Below are positions 18,935 through 26,130 of a DNA stretch of 64,000 nucleotides, piece by piece. Under the pieces are notes generated by a model that worked only from the letters and a program-made list of their open reading frames with translations, did not search any database and had not been told where the DNA came from. This DNA comes from an uncultured Prevotella sp. (GTDB lineage: Bacteria; Bacteroidota; Bacteroidia; Bacteroidales; Bacteroidaceae): NCBI GenBank assembly GCA_900315775.1, contig ONAJ01000033.1, positions 1-64,000 of the forward strand, read 5' to 3'. The translations under genes were made by a program, and so were the position numbers. The first letter of the stretch is position 1. The number at the start of each line of letters is the position of its first letter.

Positions 18935-20725
18935 ATGAAACGTACATTCTTATTAGCAATATTGCTCTCTTCATATTGTTTCCTATCTGCACAAACAGAG
19001 AAGTTTAATAACGACTATATTCTTTTAGGACGTAAATATGTCGGTAAACAGTTCTATCCCATCAATAATGAGCTATTTAAGGAATACTCTGTCAACGGCA
19101 ACCGTACTAATTATGAGAATGAGAGTAACAAACGAAGAATACAACTTGCCTGTCTGGTCATAGCAGAATTGCGAGGGCAATCTGGGGAGTTTATTCCAGA
19201 TATCATAAACGGACTACACTATTTTGAAAACGAAATATGGTGGGGCATTCCAGCACACTATTCTTTCTCCGAACCACGACGTGACACTCAAACTGTAGAA
19301 CTGGTTAGTGCTGGTACGGCATCACTCGTTGCATGGACAATTTACTCTCTTCATGATAAGCTGGAAAAAGCAGAACACGGTATATGTCAGAGGATGAATA
19401 AGGAAATAGAACGTCGTATGCTTATTCCTGCTCTACAAAACGATTACGACTGGAAAAGACGTACCAACAACTGGAATCCTTGGATATGTTCTAATTGGTT
19501 GACCTGTATAATGTTGTGTGAGAAAGATGAAGAACGTAAACAGAAGGCGCTTCAACAAATAAGAAAATGCATGGATATCTTTTATGATAACTATCCTGAG
19601 GATGGAGGTTGTGATGAAGGAATAAGTTATTGGGACCGTTCTGTGGCAAGTTTTGTTGACTGTTGTATTCTGTGGAAAATGGTTACGGGAGAAGAGTTTC
19701 ACATCAATCATTCCGATGCAAAGCTACAAGCTATGGTTAGTTACGTATATAGGTTGTATATCGGCGACAACGCATCAGTTAACTTTGCGGATGCGATTCC
19801 TTACCCCACCCTACATCCTGCAAGCGCTTTTCTAATTGGCAAATATGTTAACGACAGCACATTGTGTAAATATTCTGCCTATGTAGCTAAGAATTTCAAT
19901 TTTGAAAATAATCCTTCACGTCTTTTTTTGACATCAGGTTCTTTTCCTGATGTTGGAAGGGAGATACTATTCTTACAACACTATGAAGAGTTTATAAACA
20001 CGCCTGCTGTCGAACCGCTGATTTCTGACTCTTGGCTACCAATATCTCAAGTTTTTTCGGCACGCGACAAAAATGGACTCTTCATAGCAGCTAAAGGAGG
20101 TAACAACAATGAGAACCACAATCATAATGACATAGGTAACTATATTCTTTATAATAATAGTAATCCTGTTATCATAGATATAGGAGTCGGTACTTATACG
20201 GCACAAACTTTTAGTAGCCTGCGCTACGAACTTATGAATACTCGTTCAGCATACCATAATGTGCCACTAATAAACGGTGTAGAACAACGTGAAGGCGCCG
20301 GCTATAAGGCGACAGACATCAGCTACTCTGCTGACAGCTCCATTGCCCGTTTCAGTCTGAATATTGCGGAGGCTTATCCCAGCGCTGCCAAGGTACGCAG
20401 TTGGCAACGAACAATAACAATGTATCGTGACAACGTAATAGAAATTGAGGAGGATATCAACCTGAAAAAGAATAAAGGAAATACGCAACTTGTTTTCATC
20501 TGTTACGGGCAGCCTACCCTATCGCACGAAGGCATAATAAAATGGCATACAAAAAAAGGCGACATTCAACTTCTCTATAATTCTGACCAGTTGAGACCTG
20601 CTGTTGAAAGGCTTCAATTTACTGACCAAACGCTACGTAGTGCCTGGAAGGACAATCTCTATAGGCTTACTCTGAAAGTGATTAGTAGAAAGAAGAAACA
20701 GGTTATTCGCTATACATTCAAGTAG
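18935..20725 (+). CDS. Heparinase II/III-like polysaccharide lyase, exported
   Basis: A 596-aa protein with a signal peptide (1-20, ends LSAQ). An alpha/alpha barrel with Trp-rich helices (IWWGIPAHYSF, NNWNPWICSNW) fits residues ~60-370. It is followed by the Hep_II_III beta domain, with NENHNHNDIGNYILY near 390-405, a histidine motif diagnostic of the family. Expected to act in the periplasm on a uronic-acid-type polymer. Its position among glycosyltransferases suggests it trims or clears the polymer made by the locus, as lyases do in alginate clusters, rather than scavenging host glycan. The substrate is an inference. Confidence 0.82.
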   Translation: MKRTFLLAILLSSYCFLSAQTEKFNNDYILLGRKYVGKQFYPINNELFKEYSVNGNRTNYENESNKRRIQLACLVIAELRGQSGEFIPDIINGLHYFENEIWWGIPAHYSFSEPRRDTQTVELVSAGTASLVAWTIYSLHDKLEKAEHGICQRMNKEIERRMLIPALQNDYDWKRRTNNWNPWICSNWLTCIMLCEKDEERKQKALQQIRKCMDIFYDNYPEDGGCDEGISYWDRSVASFVDCCILWKMVTGEEFHINHSDAKLQAMVSYVYRLYIGDNASVNFADAIPYPTLHPASAFLIGKYVNDSTLCKYSAYVAKNFNFENNPSRLFLTSGSFPDVGREILFLQHYEEFINTPAVEPLISDSWLPISQVFSARDKNGLFIAAKGGNNNENHNHNDIGNYILYNNSNPVIIDIGVGTYTAQTFSSLRYELMNTRSAYHNVPLINGVEQREGAGYKATDISYSADSSIARFSLNIAEAYPSAAKVRSWQRTITMYRDNVIEIEEDINLKKNKGNTQLVFICYGQPTLSHEGIIKWHTKKGDIQLLYNSDQLRPAVERLQFTDQTLRSAWKDNLYRLTLKVISRKKKQVIRYTFK

Positions 20726-20727
20726 GA

Positions 20728-20851
20728 GCGCACCTTATTTAAAGGTACTTTCGCTCACTTAATCGTACCTTTGGATAAGCTACTTTCGCTCAAGAATAAA
20801 AATAAAAATCCCTTTTTATTTTGTATTCTCTTCGCTTATTCGTACCTTTGC
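20728..20851 (+). repeat. Imperfect tandem hairpin units with embedded promoter boxes
   Basis: The motif TTAATCGTACCTTTG / TTATTCGTACCTTTGC occurs twice, and TACTTTCGCTC occurs twice. Between them an AATAAAAATAAAAA / TTTTTATTTTGTATT inverted repeat forms a hairpin. The same design recurs upstream of dxs (30955-31188). The second TACCTTTGC (20843-20851) is the likely promoter of the next glycosyltransferase gene. Confidence 0.6.
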
Positions 20852-20874
20852 AGCCGATTTATGCAAAAAAAGGT

Positions 20875-21678
20875 ATGAACGAGTTAGTTTCAGTCATTAT
20901 GCCAACATATAATTCCAGTCAGTTTCTGGCTGGAAGCATTGATAGTATCCTTGCTCAGACATACCAGAATTTCGAACTGCTTATTGCCGATGACTGTTCT
21001 AACGACGACGACACCGTCCAACTGTTAAGAGGTTATCAGGAAAAGGACCCTCGCGTGAAAGTTTTTTACAACAAGGAGGGTAACAAAGGAGCCGGTTATA
21101 CTCGTAACAAGTGTATTGAGAATGCTCAGGGGCGCTACATAGCGTTCTGTGATAGCGACGACCGCTGGACCCCAGACAAGCTGGAGAAGCAGGTACGTTT
21201 TATGCGTGAGAAGTGTTGCCGTTTGTCATACACCTCATACACAATCTGCGATGACAACGATAACGACTACGGCATATTCATAGCTCCCAAGCAAATTACT
21301 TTTGGCGACATCCTCAAGGACAACAAGATAGGTTGTCTTACCGCTATGTACGACGTGAAGGAATTAGGCAAGGTATTTTATATGCCTACAATCCGCAAGC
21401 GTCAGGACTGGGCGTTGTTCATGATGATTCTTCGTCAATGTAAGGTGGCTTACGGAATTGAAGAGCCCCTCGCCTACTATCGTGTCCGCAACGACTCTAT
21501 TTCACGAAACAAAATAACTCTTATGAAGTATAATGCAAAGGTCTATCAAGAGGTACTGGGCTATAGCATATTCAGGTCATACGCCTTCCTTTGCACTTTC
21601 TTTATTCCCACATACACCATCAAAGTTATTAAGCGTTCTATAGACAGTTTGATATTCCGTTGTAAAAAAAACAAATAA
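20875..21678 (+). CDS. Glycosyltransferase family 2
   Basis: A 267-aa GT-A enzyme with SVIMPTYNSSQFL at the N-terminus, IADDCSNDDD and the DxD-type FCDSDDRWTPDKL near residues 100-112. The frame opens earlier, but ATG 20875 lies 23 nt after a promoter box, so it was chosen. The C-terminus is basic with a hydrophobic stretch, compatible with membrane association. It follows the lyase after a 149-bp repeat-bearing gap and has its own promoter. Confidence 0.88.
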   Translation: MNELVSVIMPTYNSSQFLAGSIDSILAQTYQNFELLIADDCSNDDDTVQLLRGYQEKDPRVKVFYNKEGNKGAGYTRNKCIENAQGRYIAFCDSDDRWTPDKLEKQVRFMREKCCRLSYTSYTICDDNDNDYGIFIAPKQITFGDILKDNKIGCLTAMYDVKELGKVFYMPTIRKRQDWALFMMILRQCKVAYGIEEPLAYYRVRNDSISRNKITLMKYNAKVYQEVLGYSIFRSYAFLCTFFIPTYTIKVIKRSIDSLIFRCKKNK

Positions 21679-21717
21679 TAATACAATAAACGATTAGACT
21701 TCCCGTTTTAGAAATAT

Positions 21718-22332
21718 ATGGACAGGATACCTGACGGAATGAATCGCTTGGAGCAGACGATAAAAAGGGCTACGGATTTTCTCATAGCCGCTTTTTGTAT
21801 TGTCGTTTTTTCTCCTTTGTACCTTATTTGCTATTTGGCAATAAAGTTGGAAGACGGTGGTCCTGCTCTCTTCAAACAGGAGCGTATAGGTCTTTACGGC
21901 AAGCCTTTCTACATTTACAAGTTCCGTAGCATGAGTGTTGATGCCGAGAAAGACGGTCCTGCCCTCTATCAGCACGAGAACGACGACCGCATGACAAAGG
22001 TTGGAAAGTTCCTTCGCGACCACCATTTAGACGAGCTTCCTCAGTTGTGGAATGTCTTTCGTGGCGATATGGCATTCATCGGTCCGCGTCCGGAGCGTAA
22101 ATACTACATCGACCAGATTATGGAGCGCGACCCGCGTTATGTGCAACTGTACCAGATTCGTCCCGGTGTTACCTCCTACGCCACCCTTTACAACGGCTAT
22201 ACAGACACAATAGAAAAGATGCTCCGTCGCTTAGAGCTTGACCTCTATTACTTGGAGCACCGTTCCTGGTGGTTTGATATGAAGATTCTTGCTAAGACTT
22301 TTATTAGCATCGTCTTCGGAAAGAAGTTCTGA
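21718..22332 (+). CDS. Priming sugar transferase (bacterial sugar transferase, WcaJ/WbaP C-domain type)
   Basis: A 204-aa phosphoglycosyl transferase that attaches the first sugar-phosphate to undecaprenyl phosphate. It has one membrane helix near residues 20-42 (monotopic type), then ALFKQERIG, YKFRSMSVDAE, LDELPQLWNVFRGDMAFIGPRPE and RPGVTSYA, all family signatures. It lacks the N-terminal membrane bundle and CoA-binding-like domain of full-length WcaJ, as expected of the minimal form. Last plus-strand gene of the locus; its stop abuts the stop of the convergent lipoprotein gene. Confidence 0.93.
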   Translation: MDRIPDGMNRLEQTIKRATDFLIAAFCIVVFSPLYLICYLAIKLEDGGPALFKQERIGLYGKPFYIYKFRSMSVDAEKDGPALYQHENDDRMTKVGKFLRDHHLDELPQLWNVFRGDMAFIGPRPERKYYIDQIMERDPRYVQLYQIRPGVTSYATLYNGYTDTIEKMLRRLELDLYYLEHRSWWFDMKILAKTFISIVFGKKF

Positions 22333-22806
22333 TTAGAACCTCTTGAACCTCAATCTTAGTTTATCCGACTCAAGTACAAGACTGCTGCTTGTGAGTTCTT
22401 TTATCTCAAAAGGCTCGCTAAGAGCGTTTATACCATATTCCTTATATACACTCTGGTCCTCGACAACGGGGTCGCCGGCAACCTTGTCGTTCACACGGGG
22501 ATGATGCACCTGAAGTGTCTTTCCCTTCTTTGTATAGTCGAAGTAGAACAGGTAACTGTCGAGGACACCGTCTCTGTCAACAACTTGCAGCAGTCGCACC
22601 TGGAAAGCCCAGAACAGTCGCTTCTGCGACAAATCGAGTACTCCGCCAGTCTGCAGAGTATCTATCATACCCAAGTGCCAGTAGCCGTCAAGCCTCCAGT
22701 TGTTTGAACGTTCTATGGTACAGCTTGTTGTAGCAAAGCAACTAATCGCTGCTATGATAAAGACCACAATCCGTAAGTGGCGCCGTATATCTTTCTTACT
22801 AATCAT
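22333..22806 (-). CDS. Lipocalin-like lipoprotein beside Wzi
   Basis: A 157-aa predicted lipoprotein: N-terminal helix IVVFIIAAISCFATTSC with the lipid-attached Cys near residue 29, then a short beta-rich domain (WRLDGYWHLGMI, LYFDYTKKGKTLQ). The shape resembles small lipocalin-like proteins in Bacteroidota capsule regions. It follows the Wzi gene on the same strand, separated by 40 bp made almost wholly of a period-7 repeat, so it may act in surface attachment of the polymer. Confidence 0.65.
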   Translation of the reverse strand: MISKKDIRRHLRIVVFIIAAISCFATTSCTIERSNNWRLDGYWHLGMIDTLQTGGVLDLSQKRLFWAFQVRLLQVVDRDGVLDSYLFYFDYTKKGKTLQVHHPRVNDKVAGDPVVEDQSVYKEYGINALSEPFEIKELTSSSLVLESDKLRLRFKRF

Positions 22807-22850
22807 AATTCCTAATTCGTAATTCCTAATTCCTAATTCCTAATTCCTAC
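22807..22850 (-). repeat. Period-7 tandem repeat between wzi-like and lipoprotein genes
   Basis: The 7-mer GGAATTA (minus strand) is repeated about six times with single substitutions. It fills the gap between the two genes and runs directly into the lipoprotein ATG. Confidence 0.85.
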
Positions 22851-24433
22851 TTCAAGAACCCTTTCTTTGCTATTGTCAGTTGGAAACCAGTGTTGTATCC
22901 ACGTATATGACCGTTGTCCATACCGAATGCACCTTTCACACTCCATCCTCCGAGGACTTTTCCTACGAAGTCGTATTCTGCCTCAGCCATTACGCTGACA
23001 TTATGTTTTTTCCTAAGATACGGATCCTGGTATGTTCCCAGTCCGTCCTGCCACGAAGCGAGTATGCGATAGCCGAACTGCTCCGAGGGGTGTCCTCCAA
23101 GACCTAAGTGGAACGCCATAAAACGGTTGTTCTTTGTCATTATCTCTCCCGTTTCATTATATATAGGTGAGATGTACAGCGGGTTACCTATAACCTGTCC
23201 CCAATGCTGCCATCCTGTATATATATAATGGTTATAGAAGTTGTCGTCACCACCAATATGGTCTGGCAGTCCCGGGTTGTGGTCGTGATAGATAGGACCG
23301 CTCTGGTACTTCGTGTATAGGTATTCGAATACTACGTTGTCCAACCAGCGACGATAGTTGCGTTTCCACTCCCATCCTAACATCCAGTCGTGGAAGCCGT
23401 AGAGCAGGTAGCGGTTCTCTTTACGCTTATCCCACTCGGCACCTGTTCCGTAACCGTCGTAGTCGAGTTGGAACATCGACGAGTGGTCCTCGAAATACTT
23501 GTCGGCATAGACACTCATGCGCCACAGGTCTGTATCCCAGTTCACGCGCAGCAGCCAGCTGCCGAGTTGGTTTCCTGCCACATTATGATATACTGCTTCT
23601 CCCGTTTCCGAACCGCCAGGAATGAAGGCGTGCCACATTCCCTTGATGCCCGTTTCGCCTTCAAGGATTGTTTCCTGTCCTTTGGCAAAGCGATGAGCTG
23701 TTCCTCCGAAGGTGGAAGCCATCTCAAGACCGAACTCCACGGATATTGGGTAGAACGCCTCTGGCTTACCTATCATAACATAGCCTGCCTTACTGTGGTA
23801 CTTCACGTTGTCGGCATACTTTGATTTACGCTTGGTAAAGTCGTGCTGCCAGTTGTCGTCGGTCATCATACCGTAAGCTATGTGTCCCTTCAGTTTCACC
23901 CATCCGTTGAAAGCCGGTAGTGTCCAATAGTCTGTAAGCGCCAGTCTTACCTGGGGAACAGGACGTGCATTGATACCTAAGGTCTGGGCACCACTTGAAA
24001 GTGTCTGACTCTTAAACTCCATAGGGTATTCCTTGCTTCCTATGGTAAGTGTTCCGTGCAACCAGCGTCCTTCGATGTATGCCTGCTGGACAACAAACTT
24101 ACTTGTGAATTTCCAAGGTACTGCGACGTCAACACCATAGCCGACACCCCAGCGACGCAGGGTGTCCACACCTATCGGTCGCTCTATGGCAGCGCGTACA
24201 TAACCGTTGCTTTTCTCCAGACTGCTAAGTCCGTAGCGGTTTGCATTGAGCCATAACGGAGTCTTGCCGTTTGAGAATGTTGACTGTACTTCTGCCTTGT
24301 ACCGCAAGCCTTCCAACAACTTTTCCTTGCCTTCATACTGGGCAAATGACGAATGTGGGAGACTTATCAGCACCGACACCATCACAAACACCATAAAACC
24401 CGAACTGCTAACAATATGCTTAAGGGTAATCAT
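22847..24433 (-). CDS. Capsule assembly Wzi-family outer-membrane protein
   Basis: A 528-aa beta-barrel protein with a signal peptide ending near SSFAQ (about residue 32). The sequence has Wzi-family features: W/Y-rich strands, VKLKGHIAYGMMTDDNWQ, YHSKAGYVMIG, and a C-terminal barrel ending in a Phe/Leu. Wzi tethers capsule or exopolysaccharide at the outer membrane. It is convergent with the biosynthetic genes and so separately regulated, from a promoter at 24512-24520. Confidence 0.88.
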   Translation of the reverse strand: MITLKHIVSSSGFMVFVMVSVLISLPHSSFAQYEGKEKLLEGLRYKAEVQSTFSNGKTPLWLNANRYGLSSLEKSNGYVRAAIERPIGVDTLRRWGVGYGVDVAVPWKFTSKFVVQQAYIEGRWLHGTLTIGSKEYPMEFKSQTLSSGAQTLGINARPVPQVRLALTDYWTLPAFNGWVKLKGHIAYGMMTDDNWQHDFTKRKSKYADNVKYHSKAGYVMIGKPEAFYPISVEFGLEMASTFGGTAHRFAKGQETILEGETGIKGMWHAFIPGGSETGEAVYHNVAGNQLGSWLLRVNWDTDLWRMSVYADKYFEDHSSMFQLDYDGYGTGAEWDKRKENRYLLYGFHDWMLGWEWKRNYRRWLDNVVFEYLYTKYQSGPIYHDHNPGLPDHIGGDDNFYNHYIYTGWQHWGQVIGNPLYISPIYNETGEIMTKNNRFMAFHLGLGGHPSEQFGYRILASWQDGLGTYQDPYLRKKHNVSVMAEAEYDFVGKVLGGWSVKGAFGMDNGHIRGYNTGFQLTIAKKGFLK

Positions 24434-24470
24434 AATTCCAAATTCTCAATTCTCAATTCTCAATTCTAAT
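24434..24470 (-). repeat. Period-7 tandem repeat in the leader of the Wzi gene
   Basis: GAGAATT (minus strand) is repeated about four times and runs into the ATG at 24433, between the promoter box and the start codon. Confidence 0.8.
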
Positions 24471-24511
24471 TATTTTAGGGAAATCCCCCACCATAATAGG
24501 GAAATTCCTTT

Positions 24512-24520
24512 GCAAAGGTA
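24512..24520 (-). promoter_or_regulatory. -7 promoter box of the Wzi-family gene
   Basis: TACCTTTGC on the minus strand, giving a leader of about 75 nt that contains the period-7 repeat. Confidence 0.6.
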
Positions 24521-24588
24521 CAGATTTATTGTGAAATTTGCAACGTGAAATAGTAAAAATGAATAATAACAATAAAAAATATACCATT

Positions 24589-25692
24589 ATGAAAAAGATA
24601 ATCTTTACTCTGACAGCTCTTTTTTCAATAATGACAAGCGCTGACGCAATGAGTTACGAACAGGCACGCGAACAGGCGTTGTTCCTCACCGACAAGATGG
24701 CTTACGAGCTTAATCTTACAGACGACCAGTACGAGGCAGCTTTCGAAATCAACTTCGACTACCTGCTGAGTATTGAGACACAGGCTGATCTTTACAGCAC
24801 ATATTGGACACGCAGAAACCTCGACCTCAGCTACATCCTCCTTGAGTGGCAGTACGAGGCATATCTGGCAGCCCATTACTTCTATCGTCCTATATATTTC
24901 GATGCAGGCTACTGGCACTTCGGCATCTATGCACGCTATCCTCATCGTACCTTCCTGTACTTCGGACGTCCCACGTTCTACGTAACCTATCGTGGAGGTC
25001 ACTCTTGGCACTGTAACGGAGGTCGCTCTTGGTATCACGGACGCACCTACGGACACGCTCATCACCACGCAGAAGGCCATCACGGTCCTGGTATGCGCAC
25101 TCAGTATGATAATGGTAACTACACAGCCAATAGCGTAAATCGCGGCTATGGCAGCGGACGTCGTGGAAGCAGCACACGCACCACGGAGCACTACGGCACA
25201 TCAAACCGCTCTGGTTCTGCGAACCACACTGGCTCTACAAACAACTCTTCGTTTGGAAACCGCAACATAGCTACTCAGAACCATCCTTCAAGCACTTTCG
25301 AGCGCAGTAGCAGCTTCAGCCGCAGCAATGCCAGCAGCGCTACAGCCGCCAGAAGCAACAGCAACGTAAGCGGTTACAGTCGCAGAGATATTGGAAGCAG
25401 CAGTAGCAGCAGTTTCAACCGCAGCAGCGCTACAAGTAGTGGCATTAATCGCAGCAGCGCTACGAGCAGCTTTAACCGCAGCAGCGCAGCAAGTAGTTTT
25501 AATCATGGAAGTATCGGAAGTACCAGCAGCTTTAGCAATAGAAGCAGCAGCTTTAGCAATAGAAGCAGCAGCAGCTTTAGCGGTGCATCTCGTGGAGGCA
25601 GCAGCTTCAGCGGCGCTTCTCGTGGAGGCGGTAGCTTCAGCGGCGGCTCACACGGTGGTGGCGGTTTCGGCTCTCGTGGAGGAAGAAGATAA
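24589..25692 (+). CDS. Exported Ser/Arg/Gly-rich low-complexity protein
   Basis: A 367-aa protein. ATG 24589 gives a clear signal peptide (MKKIIFTLTALFSIMTSADA), better than the upstream frame opening. Residues ~20-150 are helical then Tyr/Trp/His-rich (DAGYWHFGIYARYPHRTFLYFGRP, a region seen in small Bacteroidota surface proteins). From ~190 to the end it is made of Ser/Asn/Arg and Gly-rich repeats such as FNRSSATSS and FSNRSSS, finishing GGFGSRGGRR. The repeats are also near-exact at the DNA level. No enzymatic motif is seen. A surface or matrix role is a guess. Confidence 0.7.
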   Translation: MKKIIFTLTALFSIMTSADAMSYEQAREQALFLTDKMAYELNLTDDQYEAAFEINFDYLLSIETQADLYSTYWTRRNLDLSYILLEWQYEAYLAAHYFYRPIYFDAGYWHFGIYARYPHRTFLYFGRPTFYVTYRGGHSWHCNGGRSWYHGRTYGHAHHHAEGHHGPGMRTQYDNGNYTANSVNRGYGSGRRGSSTRTTEHYGTSNRSGSANHTGSTNNSSFGNRNIATQNHPSSTFERSSSFSRSNASSATAARSNSNVSGYSRRDIGSSSSSSFNRSSATSSGINRSSATSSFNRSSAASSFNHGSIGSTSSFSNRSSSFSNRSSSSFSGASRGGSSFSGASRGGGSFSGGSHGGGGFGSRGGRR

Positions 25693-25732
25693 AATACATT
25701 TCCTCATGCACGAAACATCATCCCAAAGTTAC

Positions 25733-25768
25733 AAGGCGGCAATCGAAAGATTTCCGCCTTTTTTTTGG
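25733..25768 (+). terminator. Rho-independent terminator after the Ser/Gly-rich gene
   Basis: AAGGCGG (25733-25739) pairs with CCGCCTT (25754-25760), followed by a run of T. Confidence 0.75.
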
Positions 25769-25787
25769 TCGTTTGGGAAATAATATC

Positions 25788-25796
25788 TATTTTTGC
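25788..25796 (+). promoter_or_regulatory. -7 promoter box upstream of the LRR gene
   Basis: TATTTTTGC in the context ATATCTATTTTTGCAG, which is repeated exactly at the toxin-antitoxin promoter (29758-29766). It implies a leader of over 300 nt before the LRR gene, or transcription of the small frame at 25897. Confidence 0.55.
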
Positions 25797-25896
25797 AGAC
25801 GGTACGTGGTGGAATCCGCGACAAAGTTAATAAGAAATACTCATAAAATGTTTAACCAAATAAAATTGTAATAAAGATAGAAGAAAGAACATAAAT

Positions 25897-26130
25897 ATGA
25901 CATATAGGATTGAACATCCACTTTTAGATTCTTGTATTCCTAAATCGGCAAAATTTATAGAATACTGCAAGAACGAAAGATGGGAGTTCGCGCCAAATGG
26001 CGTGGACTTTTACTCGTTTAAGCAGTATGGTGTTTGCCGATGCCAGGAATACGTAAACGAAGTAAATTGTCCACGTTCTCTTTTGTGTCTGAATGAACTT
26101 AATAAATTAACTATAATAATATCATTATGA
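25897..26130 (+). CDS. Hypothetical 77-aa protein (doubtful)
   Basis: A 77-aa frame with mixed, Cys-containing composition (YCKNERWEFAPNGVDFYSF). Its stop overlaps the LRR start codon by 4 bp, which would fit translational coupling. No family, signal peptide or membrane segment is recognised. It could equally be the untranslated leader of the LRR gene. Confidence 0.3.
   Translation: MTYRIEHPLLDSCIPKSAKFIEYCKNERWEFAPNGVDFYSFKQYGVCRCQEYVNEVNCPRSLLCLNELNKLTIIISL

Noticed and set aside
22323-22340. GTTCT/AGAAC hairpin between the convergent sugar transferase and lipoprotein genes as a terminator
   Set aside because: The stem is only 5-6 bp and neither strand has a T run.
24481-24520. Repeated GGGAAAT(C/T)CC as a regulatory operator before Wzi
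   Set aside because: Only two imperfect copies with no clear symmetry; too weak to call.
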